A DNA stretch of 6,469 bases from an uncultured Centipeda sp. (GCA_937925565.1 CALALM010000338.1:1-6469); one strand, 5' to 3'. Shown: positions 1 through 6,186, counted from the stretch's first letter. The notes: a model not told the origin generated them from the letters alone. Numbers and translations are program-made.

Positions 1-987
1 GGTACGACACCGGAGCACATTCACGCACTCTGCAGGGCGCTGGCAGTGGGGGCAGGCGAGGCAGACAGAGAGAACGGGCAATATGTGCACGCTGCGATGA
101 CGGCGGCACAAAGCCCCTTTTTCGAGGCTCTGAAAGCGGGGGAGATACCCATCGCGGTCGAGCTTGATCCGCCCGATACCGGAAATGCGGATAAATTTAT
201 GGTAGGCGCGCGGGAGCTGCAGGCGGCGGGTGTCTCTGCCATTACAATCGCGGATAACCCGATTGCGCGCGCGCGCATGGATGCGGCAATGCTTGCGGGA
301 CGCGTGCAGCGCAGTCTTGGACTCGAGCCGATTCCGCATATGACCTGTCGTGACCGCAACCTCAATGCAATCAAGTCCATCCTCCTCGGTCTCAGTGCCG
401 AGGGTGTACACAATATGATCGCGATCACGGGCGACCCGATCCCAACGGCGGAGCGCGATGAGGTGAAGAGCGTCTATCAGTTCAACTCCCGCAAACTTTC
501 CTCCTTCATCAAGAGCCTCGGTGAGCGTGGGGATGTCGTGCCGTTCCATGTATTTGGGGCACTCAACGTCAATGCACTGCATTTTCTCTCACAGCTGGGG
601 CTCGCGAAAAAGAAGATGGAGGCGGGGATGACCGGCTTCTTTACACAGCCCGTTCTCAGTACGCGGGCAAGGGAGAATCTGCGGACAGCGCGTGACACAC
701 TGCCGGGAGCGTTTATCCTCGGCGGTATCATGCCTGTTGTCAGCGAGCGCAACGCGCGCTTCATGGAGAGTGAGATTGCGGGCATCCATGTCGAGGAGCG
801 CATCATCAATGCCTATCATGGCTTGAACCGTGCGGAGGCGGAGGATCTTGCCGTTCGCATCTCGCTTGAGATTGCAAAGGACATCGAACCATATATTGAC
901 GGCTACTATATCATCACTCCGTTTGCACGGACGGCGCTCGTCGCGCGCATTGTAGAAGGTATTAAGACAAGGAGAGGTGCAAAATGA
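1..987 (+). CDS. Bifunctional homocysteine S-methyltransferase / 5,10-methylenetetrahydrofolate reductase, 5'-truncated by window edge
   Basis: The enzyme couples reduction of 5,10-methylene-THF to 5-methyl-THF (FAD-dependent) with methylation of homocysteine, in the cytoplasm. The frame is open from base 1 and begins GTTPEHIHAL. In this family that follows the GGCC zinc-binding cysteines of the homocysteine methyltransferase domain, so those cysteines should lie just outside the window. A linker of about 30 residues (AVGAGEADRENG...) leads into a complete MetF-like domain with AVELDPP (catalytic-Glu region), IADNP, HMTCRDRN, ITGDP, GFFTQPVL and GIMPVVS, in the order of MTHFR beta-strands. 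About 328 residues are visible of a family length near 600. This fused architecture is that of Bacillus YitJ. The GTG at 46 and the ATG at 97 (MTAAQ...) are not credible starts, because the frame continues upstream in recognisable family sequence. The TGA overlaps the next ATG (ATGA). Fusion identity is very likely; only the last few residues of the methyltransferase domain are seen. Confidence 0.9.
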   Translation, partial: GTTPEHIHALCRALAVGAGEADRENGQYVHAAMTAAQSPFFEALKAGEIPIAVELDPPDTGNADKFMVGARELQAAGVSAITIADNPIARARMDAAMLAGRVQRSLGLEPIPHMTCRDRNLNAIKSILLGLSAEGVHNMIAITGDPIPTAERDEVKSVYQFNSRKLSSFIKSLGERGDVVPFHVFGALNVNALHFLSQLGLAKKKMEAGMTGFFTQPVLSTRARENLRTARDTLPGAFILGGIMPVVSERNARFMESEIAGIHVEERIINAYHGLNRAEAEDLAVRISLEIAKDIEPYIDGYYIITPFARTALVARIVEGIKTRRGAK

Positions 988-1511
988 ATACGACCATCAA
1001 GGACATGATCGAGCGGCGCAGCATTCGGAAGTTCAAGCCGGATGAAGTGCCGCAGGTGCTCATCGACGAGGTGATCGAGGCAGGGCTGTATGCCGCGAAC
1101 GGCAAGGGACAGCAGGCACCGATCATCGTCGCCGTGATGAATCCCGATCTGCGCGTACAGATATCACGTGACAACTGCCGTATCGGTGGTTGGAAAGAGG
1201 ACTTTGACCCATTCTACGGCGCGCCTGTCATCCTTATGGTGCTTGCGCCGAAGGAAGTGCCTACGGCAGTTGAGGATGGTAGCCTCGTCCTCGGCAACCT
1301 GATGCTCGCGGGACACGCGCTCGGACTTGGCACAATCTGGATCAACCGCGCGAAGGAGGCATTTGAAGAGTCTTACTACAAGGAACTGTTGAAAAAGCTC
1401 GGCATTGAGGGCGAATACATTGGCGTCGGCCACTGTGCTCTCGGCTACCGTGACGGCAACCTTCCGAAGCCACCCGAGCGCCGTCCCAATCGCGTGTACT
1501 ACGTTTCGTAA
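984..1511 (+). CDS. Nitroreductase-family FMN flavoprotein
   Basis: A 175-residue protein of the short nitroreductase type (family usually 165-220 residues), expected to be a cytoplasmic, dimeric, FMN-dependent NAD(P)H oxidoreductase. Visible signatures are RRSIRKF at residues 11-17 (FMN-phosphate contact region), AANGKGQQ at 38-44 in the position of the usual S/N-x-x-N-x-Q loop, DGSLVLGNLMLAGHALGLG at 98-116 followed by TIWI (the conserved helix and strand), and GYRDG at 154-158 before a basic, proline-rich tail. The ATG lies within the TGA of the upstream gene, with AAGGAG at 969-974 nine bases ahead, so translation is probably coupled and the gene shares the upstream promoter. The substrate cannot be read from sequence. 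The pairing with the methylene-THF reductase may reflect flavin or redox metabolism, which is inference. The family call is secure. Confidence 0.92.
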   Translation: MNTTIKDMIERRSIRKFKPDEVPQVLIDEVIEAGLYAANGKGQQAPIIVAVMNPDLRVQISRDNCRIGGWKEDFDPFYGAPVILMVLAPKEVPTAVEDGSLVLGNLMLAGHALGLGTIWINRAKEAFEESYYKELLKKLGIEGEYIGVGHCALGYRDGNLPKPPERRPNRVYYVS

Positions 1512-1512
1512 G

Positions 1513-1557
1513 AAAGAGCCGCTCTTGACCATGGCATACGGTCAAGAGCGGCTCTTT
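1513..1557. terminator. Perfect 18-bp stem-loop, probable bidirectional terminator between convergent genes
   Basis: The left arm 1513-1530 (AAAGAGCCGCTCTTGACC) is perfectly complementary to 1540-1557, with a 9-base loop at 1531-1539. It starts two bases after the nitroreductase stop and ends six bases before the stop of the minus-strand gene. Each strand leaves the stem through CTCTTT (then GTCATTT on plus, CTTACG on minus), so the U-tracts are short but the stem is very stable. A bidirectional intrinsic terminator is the simplest reading. Confidence 0.8.
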
Positions 1558-1562
1558 GTCAT

Positions 1563-2135
1563 TTAATGCACTGTTCCTAACGTCATCGGCAGCGTATGTG
1601 CCGCACCTGCCACCCTGCGCAGGTCAGCGGCGGATTTCTCCGCCCAGATTGTTGCCACCTTTTTTTGAAATGCGAGCGCCGAGAGTGGTGTTTTTTTCTG
1701 TGCGCGCACATTTTCGCGGATGATCTCTGTGAACGCCTCGGGCATGCTTGCCGTTCGCTGTGCGAGTAGGATTTTCAGATTCGTGTCGACGAGATAGAGA
1801 TGAACGGTGAGATCGGCAAGACTTTTCTCATCCGGCAGCAGTTCCTCCTTGACGAGGGAGAGGGAGAGCGGCGCGTCGCCCCAGCCATCCTTGAAGATGC
1901 CGTCGATGCGGTAAAGGAGGAAGAGGATGCCGTCCACCTCCGTTACGGCGAGTTCGATCTCTCCTGTGCGGAATGCCTCGACGGCGATCGCGTCCGTGCG
2001 TGAGAGTTGGAGCAGGAACATCATGCCGTTCCTGTCCACTTGGAACATTCCGCCGTCCGCCTGTGCGAGGATGGGCAGGGGGAACGGTTCGCCGACAGCA
2101 AAACTCGTTGATGTACTCAATGCACGTCTCCTCAC
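1563..2135 (-). CDS. Unrecognised soluble protein coupled to dipeptide epimerase
   Basis: I do not recognise this family. The frame gives 190 residues from a GTG at 2135 that overlaps the epimerase stop (GTGA). The N-terminal two thirds looks like alternating beta-strands rich in hydrophobic and acidic residues (GMFQVDRNGMMFLLQLS at 30-45, ELAVTEVDGILFLLYRIDG at 61-79, LTVHLYLVD at 109-117). The C-terminal third looks helical and basic (AFTEIIRENVRAQ, ALAFQKKVATIWAEK, ADLRRVA). No signal peptide, membrane span, metal motif or cysteine cluster is visible. A better-supported start is TTG at 2120, which has GAGGAGA at 2133-2127 six bases upstream and gives a 185-residue protein. Codon use resembles the neighbours and the frame runs the full interval to the terminator, so it is a real gene. 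Co-translation suggests a job linked to the epimerase, but no function is assigned. Confidence 0.8.
   Translation of the reverse strand: MRRRALSTSTSFAVGEPFPLPILAQADGGMFQVDRNGMMFLLQLSRTDAIAVEAFRTGEIELAVTEVDGILFLLYRIDGIFKDGWGDAPLSLSLVKEELLPDEKSLADLTVHLYLVDTNLKILLAQRTASMPEAFTEIIRENVRAQKKTPLSALAFQKKVATIWAEKSAADLRRVAGAAHTLPMTLGTVH
2127..2133 (-). promoter_or_regulatory. Shine-Dalgarno that argues for a TTG start of the unknown gene
   Basis: On the minus strand GAGGAGA spans 2133-2127 and is followed after six bases by TTG at 2120-2118, in frame with the gene. The overlapping GTG at 2135 has no comparable purine-rich site upstream, only the GC-rich epimerase tail. This site therefore favours initiation five codons downstream of the GTG. 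Confidence 0.5.
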
Positions 2136-3220
2136 AGCATACGCAGCCCCGCGACACCGCGAATGCCAAGTCCGGGTGCCGAGGAGACAGTAATGTTCTT
2201 TTCGGCAAAGATTGCGCCGCCCTCAATCGGATCCTCGCTGCAAAGGACGGGACCGTCGAGGTCGATACGCGTCACGATCCTCTTGGCGCAGGCAAGCGCC
2301 ACAGCGGCGTTGACGGAGATCTTTGCCTCGAGCATGCAGCCAAGCATACACTCTACGCCGTAGATTTCCGCTGCTGCGATAATCTTCTGCGCGGGATAGA
2401 GCCCGCCGCATTTCATGAGCTTGATGTTTACCATGTCAGCGGCGTGCAGCTGCATGATGCGCAGGGCGTCAGCGGGGCTGAATACCGACTCGTCCGCGAG
2501 TACGGGGACGTCACTCTCGCGCGTGACATAGGCAAGCCCCTCAATGTCCGCAGCGGCGACGGGCTGTTCGACGAGTTCGATATCGAGCCCCTTTTCTGCC
2601 ATCTGTGCAAGAATACGCACAGCTTCACGCGGTTTCCATGCCTGATTTGCATCAATGCGGACACGCACGTCTTTGCCGACTGCCTCTCGGACGGCAAGGA
2701 GCCGTGCCACGTCAAGCGAGGGATCGATACCTACCTTGATCTTAAGCGTGTCATAGCCGCGTGCAATTGCGTCGCGTGCATCGCGTGCCATCTCCTCGGG
2801 GGCGTTCACGCTGATCGTGATATCCGTGACAATGCTGTCCTTTGCACCGCCAAGCAGCTTGTGGACGGGGATGTTCCACAGCTGCCCGTAGAGATCGTAG
2901 AGAGCCATGTCGACGGCGGCCTTTGCCGACGAGTTGTGAACGAGTGCGGACTGCACGGACTGGATCAAATCCTCAAATTCATTTACATCCCGCCCGATGA
3001 GCAGGGGGGCGAGGTGGGTGCGGATCGCATCGATGATGCCGCCCGTTGTATCACCCGTGACAACGCCTGTCGGCGGCGCCTCACCGTAGCCCGTCATGCC
3101 CGTATCCGTTCGGATGAGGACGATGACATCCTCCACGCTGTCCACACGCCGCCGCGCTGTTTTGAACGGGACACGCAGGGGAACAGAGAGTATGCCAAGT
3201 TCAACCTTTGTGATTTTCAT
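2132..3220 (-). CDS. Dipeptide epimerase, L-Ala-D/L-Glu epimerase type (enolase superfamily)
   Basis: A 362-residue muconate-lactonizing-subgroup member that probably racemises the Glu alpha-carbon of murein-derived L-Ala-D-Glu so the dipeptide can be degraded in the cytoplasm. The N-terminal capping domain (about 1-125) carries FKTARRRVDSVEDV, with Arg24 where the Bacillus enzyme binds the Glu side chain. The barrel has KIKVG (Lys160, Lys162), DANQAW (Asp190), VEQP (Glu218), ADES (Asp243) and KLMKCGG (Lys267): both acid-base lysines and all three Mg ligands. DLDG near the end gives Asp320 and Asp322, the DxD pair that holds the dipeptide amino group in Ala-Glu epimerases, each one residue off the Bacillus numbering as I recall it. 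Length fits the family (about 345-370). The ATG has AAAGGAGG at 3234-3227 six bases upstream. It is first of a two-gene minus-strand operon and divergent from a membrane protein gene. Related dipeptide epimerases with other specificities remain possible. Confidence 0.9.
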   Translation of the reverse strand: MKITKVELGILSVPLRVPFKTARRRVDSVEDVIVLIRTDTGMTGYGEAPPTGVVTGDTTGGIIDAIRTHLAPLLIGRDVNEFEDLIQSVQSALVHNSSAKAAVDMALYDLYGQLWNIPVHKLLGGAKDSIVTDITISVNAPEEMARDARDAIARGYDTLKIKVGIDPSLDVARLLAVREAVGKDVRVRIDANQAWKPREAVRILAQMAEKGLDIELVEQPVAAADIEGLAYVTRESDVPVLADESVFSPADALRIMQLHAADMVNIKLMKCGGLYPAQKIIAAAEIYGVECMLGCMLEAKISVNAAVALACAKRIVTRIDLDGPVLCSEDPIEGGAIFAEKNITVSSAPGLGIRGVAGLRML

Positions 3221-3293
3221 GGGAGTCCTCCTTTAGTCAATTTTAGTATACAAAATTCTTTCATAAATAATCTCGTTTTAGGGCAGAAGTCCA

Positions 3294-3323
3294 TTGTATC
3301 TCGTCACTGCTTTATTATATAAT
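3294..3323 (+). promoter_or_regulatory. Predicted sigma-70-type promoter for the DUF819 membrane protein gene
   Basis: A -35 TTGTAT (3294-3299) and a perfect -10 TATAAT (3318-3323) are 18 bases apart. Transcription would begin near 3330, leaving a leader of about 48 nt to the ATG at 3378. The -35 matches the consensus only in its TTG. The element overlaps the oppositely directed epimerase promoter almost completely. Confidence 0.5.
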
Positions 3324-3342
3324 CGATATTGTAATTCTTCAA
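3314..3342 (-). promoter_or_regulatory. Predicted sigma-70-type promoter for the epimerase operon
   Basis: On the minus strand a -35 TTGAAG (3342-3337) and a perfect -10 TATAAT (3319-3314) are separated by 17 bases. The start would fall near 3307, leaving a leader of about 87 nt before the epimerase ATG. The -10 is part of the palindrome ATTATATAAT (3314-3323) that also provides the opposite promoter's -10. Confidence 0.55.
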
Positions 3343-3362
3343 GGAATTATATTTTATAAATG

Positions 3363-3368
3363 AAGGAG
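3363..3368 (+). promoter_or_regulatory. Ribosome binding site fixing the DUF819 gene start at 3378
   Basis: AAGGAG is followed by nine bases and then ATG at 3378. An in-frame ATG at 3360 overlaps this site and has only A/T sequence upstream with no ribosome binding site. The later ATG, which begins directly before the first membrane segment, is the better start. Confidence 0.75.
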
Positions 3369-3377
3369 TGTATTGTC

Positions 3378-4541
3378 ATGATTACGGACGGATTTACCTA
3401 TGTTGCCGTGCTCATCTTGCTTGCGGGAGCTCTGGTGACGCTTGAGAAGGGGACGGGCTGGACGCTGTTCCGTTATCTGCCCGCCGTCGTGCTCGTCTAC
3501 CTCATCTCCATGCTGCTCTGTACCGTCGGTACATGGGATATGGCGGCGACAAAGCCGGCATATGCAGGTCTGAAAAACGCGCTGACGTATGCAATGGTCT
3601 TTACCATGCTGCTGCGCTGCGACATCCGTAAGGTGCTGAAACTCGGTCCGCGGATGCTGCTCGGATTCTTCTCTGCATCGGTCACCATTATGATTGGCTT
3701 TATTGTTGCCTTCCTTGTGATGAAGGGGCTGATCGGTGCAGATTCGTGGATGGCACTCGGCGCACTCTGCGGCTCGTGGCTCGGTGGATCGGGCAACATG
3801 GTCGCTGTGCAGGCGGCGCTCGGTGTGTCGGAGGCGGATATGGGCTATGCGCTTGTTGTTGACTCCATTGACTACTCCATCTGGGTTATGTTCCTGCTCT
3901 GGCTCATTACGCTCGCCCCGCGCTTCAACAAGTGGAATAAGGCTGATACGACGCAGCTTGATGCCGTATCGCGCAGCCTTGAAGAGGATGCAAAGCTGAA
4001 TACGGGCGCGATCACATTCCAGAGTCTCATTCTCCTGCTTGGCACTGCGCTGGTTGTCTCGGCAGTTGGCGCGAACGTCGGAAAGATGCTCAATGCCGCC
4101 GTCCCATTTTTCGACAAGGCGACGTGGACGATCCTCTTCATCACGGTGCTCGGACTCATCGGCGCAGTCTCGCCGCTTGGACGTGTGGCGGGTTCGGCAG
4201 AGATGTCAAACGTCCTGCTTTACTCCGTCATCGCACTGCTCGCCTCGCGTGCGTCGCTGCTTGAGCTCGGTGATGCACCGTACTGGATTCTGACAGGCTT
4301 CATTATCCTCGGCGTTCACTTTACACTTATGTTCTTCCTCGCACGGCTCTTCAAACTCGATATGTTCACCGCATGCGTCGCTTCTCTCGCGAACATCGGC
4401 GGCACGGCATCCGCACCCGTGCTCGCGGGCACGTACTCCGGCTCGCTTGTCCCCGTCGGTATTCTGATGGCGCTGATGGGCTACGTTATCGGTACGCCGT
4501 TTGGCATCCTTGTCGCACATACCATGGAAATGTTTAAGTAA
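3378..4541 (+). CDS. DUF819-family integral membrane protein, candidate transporter
   Basis: A 387-residue, very hydrophobic protein with about 11-12 membrane segments (approximately 7-22, 33-52, 62-80, 93-117, 126-146, 157-178, 212-232, 247-266, 275-295, 302-322, 328-348, 355-380) in the inner membrane. The central hydrophilic loop (181-210, RFNKWNKADTTQLD...) divides two halves. Each half carries a glycine-rich motif within a membrane segment: LGGSGNMVAV at 135-144 and NIGGTASAPVLAG at 339-351. This suggests an internal repeat like that of secondary transporters with re-entrant GG motifs. Overall pattern and length match the DUF819 (YjcL-like) family, whose substrate is unknown to me. Divergent pairing with the Ala-Glu epimerase suggests a role in uptake or export of small peptides or amino acids; this is inference from context. 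The start at 3378 is chosen by its ribosome binding site. Confidence 0.82.
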   Translation: MITDGFTYVAVLILLAGALVTLEKGTGWTLFRYLPAVVLVYLISMLLCTVGTWDMAATKPAYAGLKNALTYAMVFTMLLRCDIRKVLKLGPRMLLGFFSASVTIMIGFIVAFLVMKGLIGADSWMALGALCGSWLGGSGNMVAVQAALGVSEADMGYALVVDSIDYSIWVMFLLWLITLAPRFNKWNKADTTQLDAVSRSLEEDAKLNTGAITFQSLILLLGTALVVSAVGANVGKMLNAAVPFFDKATWTILFITVLGLIGAVSPLGRVAGSAEMSNVLLYSVIALLASRASLLELGDAPYWILTGFIILGVHFTLMFFLARLFKLDMFTACVASLANIGGTASAPVLAGTYSGSLVPVGILMALMGYVIGTPFGILVAHTMEMFK

Positions 4542-4566
4542 CGATGAAAAATCATTCTCTCGGAGG

Positions 4567-4601
4567 AACCTGCCGCATGAAAAATGCGGCAGGTTTTTCT
4601 T
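4567..4601 (+). terminator. Intrinsic terminator after the DUF819 gene
   Basis: The arms CCTGCCGCAT (4569-4578) and ATGCGGCAGG (4584-4593) pair perfectly around the loop GAAAA. The flanking AA at 4567-4568 can pair with the first U residues, and the tract TTTTTCTT follows at 4594-4601. It begins 25 bases after the stop codon. This is a textbook Rho-independent terminator for the plus strand. Confidence 0.92.
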
Positions 4602-4628
4602 GCCTTCTGTCGAAAAACACCGTAAAAT
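4600..4628 (+). promoter_or_regulatory. Predicted promoter for rmlA-rmlC
   Basis: TTGCCT (4600-4605) and TAAAAT (4623-4628) are 17 bases apart, matching the consensus hexamers at 4/6 and 5/6. The -35 overlaps the last T residues of the preceding terminator. Transcription would start near 4635, about 26 bases before the rmlA ATG. The terminator directly upstream makes a promoter in this gap likely; the exact hexamers are less certain. Confidence 0.45.
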
Positions 4629-4660
4629 GAAATACAAATAAAATCCAGAGAGGTGACGGG

Positions 4661-5536
4661 ATGATTAAAAAGGGAATTATCCTTGCAGGAGGATCGGGCA
4701 CACGGCTCTATCCTCTGACAAAGGTTGTATCGAAGCAGCTCATGCCGATCTATGACAAGCCGATGATCTACTATCCGCTGAGCGCCCTGATGCTTGCGGG
4801 AATCAAGGAAATCCTCATTATTACGACGCCGAATGACAGCGCCCTCTATCGGGAACTGCTCGGTGACGGCAGTCAGCTCGGACTTTCCATTTCGTACGCC
4901 GTACAGCCAAGCCCCGACGGACTTGCACAGGCGTTCATCATCGGTGCGGACTTTATTGCAGGCGAGAGCTGTGCGCTCGTGCTCGGTGATAATATTTTCT
5001 ATGGCTCCGACTTTGCACAAGTCTTGCAGCGCGCCGTACTCCGCACGGACGGGGCGACGGTATTTGCCTACTATGTATCCGATCCCGAGCGCTACGGCGT
5101 TGTCTCCTTTGACGAAAGCGGCAATGCACTCTCCTTGGAGGAAAAACCCAAAGAGCCGCAGTCGAACTATGCTGTTACGGGACTCTACTTCTACGACAGC
5201 GACATCGTCGACATTGCGCGCGGCATTCGTCCCTCGGCACGCGGCGAACTCGAGATCACGGATGTGAACAAGGTATATCTTGCAGCGGGAAAACTCCATG
5301 TGGAGCGCCTGCGTCGCGGTTATGCGTGGCTTGATACGGGAACACATGAGTCGCTGCTCTCAGCAGCCTCCTTCGTCCAGACCATACAGGCACGGCAGGG
5401 GCTCAAGATCTCCTGCATTGAGGAGATTGCCTACCGCATGGGTTACATTGACGCGGAGCAGGTCCTGCGCCTCGCCGAGCCCCTTGCGAAGAATGAGTAC
5501 GGCATCTATTTGAAGCGGCTCATCAAGGAGGCGTAG
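4661..5536 (+). CDS. rmlA: Glucose-1-phosphate thymidylyltransferase (RmlA)
   Basis: Catalyses dTTP + glucose-1-phosphate to dTDP-glucose + PPi, the first step of dTDP-L-rhamnose synthesis, in the cytoplasm. The 291-residue length is standard for the family. The nucleotide-binding loop [13 protein letters not shown] is at 8-20, [17 protein letters not shown] at 24-40, [10 protein letters not shown] at 82-91, and LGDN with Asp110 at 108-111. EEKP lies at 160-163, GELEITDVN at 195-203 and WLDTGT with Asp225 at 223-228. Asp110 and Asp225 are the expected Mg ligands. The C-terminal helices with [13 protein letters not shown] (252-264) are typical of RmlA. The ATG is preceded by AGAGAGGTGA at 4647-4656. 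It is first in a two-gene unit with rmlC, nine bases apart. All key residues are present and there is no sign of damage. dTDP-glucose could also feed sugars other than rhamnose, but the adjacent rmlC favours rhamnose. Confidence 0.97.
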   Translation: MIKKGIILAGGSGTRLYPLTKVVSKQLMPIYDKPMIYYPLSALMLAGIKEILIITTPNDSALYRELLGDGSQLGLSISYAVQPSPDGLAQAFIIGADFIAGESCALVLGDNIFYGSDFAQVLQRAVLRTDGATVFAYYVSDPERYGVVSFDESGNALSLEEKPKEPQSNYAVTGLYFYDSDIVDIARGIRPSARGELEITDVNKVYLAAGKLHVERLRRGYAWLDTGTHESLLSAASFVQTIQARQGLKISCIEEIAYRMGYIDAEQVLRLAEPLAKNEYGIYLKRLIKEA

Positions 5537-5545
5537 GAGTATTAT

Positions 5546-6106
5546 ATGAATGTAATTGAAACAACGCTTGCCGGGGTTCTCATTCTTGAACCAAAGGTCT
5601 TTGGCGATGCACGTGGTTGGTTCATGGAGAGTTGGTCGAAAAAGAAGATGGAGGATGCCGGCATCTTCGTTGACTTTGTGCAGGACAACCATTCTTTTTC
5701 TGCAGAGAAGGGGACGCTGCGTGGTCTGCACTATCAGTTGAATCCCATGGCACAGGCAAAACTGCTGCGCGTTTCGCGTGGTGCGATCTTTGATGTTGCC
5801 GTGGACATTCGCCGCGGTTCGCCAACTTATGCAAAGTGGGTGGGCGTCGAACTCTCGGCAGAGAATTATCGTCAGCTCTTCATTCCACGCGGCTTTGCGC
5901 ATGGCTTCATTACACTCACCGATGATGTCGAGGTACAGTACAAGGCGGACAATCTCTACGCGCCCGACTGCGACGGCAATATCCGCTGGGATGATCCGGA
6001 GATTGGCGTCGACTGGCCGATCACGCCTACTGTTCTCTCTGATAAGGATGCCAACGCGCCCCTTCTTGCCGCGCGGACAGAACTCAATTTTACTTACAGC
6101 GCGTAA
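5546..6106 (+). CDS. rmlC: dTDP-4-dehydrorhamnose 3,5-epimerase (RmlC)
   Basis: Epimerises dTDP-4-keto-6-deoxy-D-glucose at C3 and C5 to dTDP-4-keto-L-rhamnose, in the cytoplasm. The protein has 186 residues, the usual length, and is a cupin. Visible signatures are GDARGWFMESW (20-30), QDNHSFS (46-52), GTLRGLHYQ (56-64) with catalytic His62, Lys72 in the AKLLRV strand, DVAVDIRRGSPTY (83-95), FIPRGFAHGF (112-121), Tyr132 in VQYKAD, and SDKDA (165-169), whose Asp168 probably supports the His. The ATG follows TAGGAG (5534-5539) by six bases; that site contains the rmlA stop codon, so the two genes are tightly linked. Genes for RmlB (4,6-dehydratase) and RmlD (reductase) do not follow: the rRNA operon comes next. 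The pathway must therefore be completed from another locus. The call is secure. Confidence 0.97.
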   Translation: MNVIETTLAGVLILEPKVFGDARGWFMESWSKKKMEDAGIFVDFVQDNHSFSAEKGTLRGLHYQLNPMAQAKLLRVSRGAIFDVAVDIRRGSPTYAKWVGVELSAENYRQLFIPRGFAHGFITLTDDVEVQYKADNLYAPDCDGNIRWDDPEIGVDWPITPTVLSDKDANAPLLAARTELNFTYSA

Positions 6107-6124
6107 GGCACGTAGAGTCTTTCC

Positions 6125-6186
6125 AAAAAGAAATATGAAAAAGATAAAAAAGGGGGTTGACGCAGGACGATTCTCTGTGTTATATT
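6125..6186 (+). promoter_or_regulatory. Strong rRNA operon promoter with A-tract UP-like element
   Basis: TTGACG (6157-6162) matches the -35 consensus at five of six positions. TATATT (6181-6186) matches the -10 at five of six, with an 18-base spacer. Immediately upstream, 6125-6151 is dominated by A-tracts (AAAAAG, GAAAAAG, TAAAAAA) in the position of an UP element, separated from the -35 by a GGGGG run. The expected start is near 6193, about 220 bases before mature 16S. Placement directly ahead of 16S supports an rrn promoter. Confidence 0.75.

Noticed and set aside
3245..3250. TATACT on the minus strand as the epimerase -10
   Set aside because: No reasonable -35 lies 16-18 bases upstream, and the resulting leader would start only a few bases before the ribosome binding site. 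The promoter at 3314-3342 is better. It remains a fallback.
1973..3322. Open frame of 449 codons on the plus strand across the epimerase locus
   Set aside because: It is antisense to the epimerase, which has all catalytic motifs and a strong ribosome binding site. The antisense translation is rich in Cys, His and Arg and has no family signature, as expected from the shadow of GC-rich coding sequence.
3333..3348. CodY box reading of AATTCTTCAAGGAATT
   Set aside because: Only about half of the positions match the 15-bp CodY consensus and the half-site spacing is off by one.
3360..3377. Upstream ATG at 3360 as start of the DUF819 gene
   Set aside because: It overlaps the AAGGAG that serves the ATG at 3378 and has no ribosome binding site of its own.
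4481..5347. Open frame of 288 codons on the minus strand across the end of the DUF819 gene and rmlA
   Set aside because: It crosses a terminator and a promoter region and is antisense to an intact rmlA. The translation has no recognisable domain and no ribosome binding site.
5360..5902. Open frame of 180 codons on the minus strand across rmlA and rmlC
   Set aside because: It is antisense to two well-conserved genes and spans their junction; no motif or ribosome binding site supports it.
6093..6107. CTTAC/GTAAG hairpin over the rmlC stop as a terminator
   Set aside because: The stem is only five base pairs and is not followed by a T-tract.
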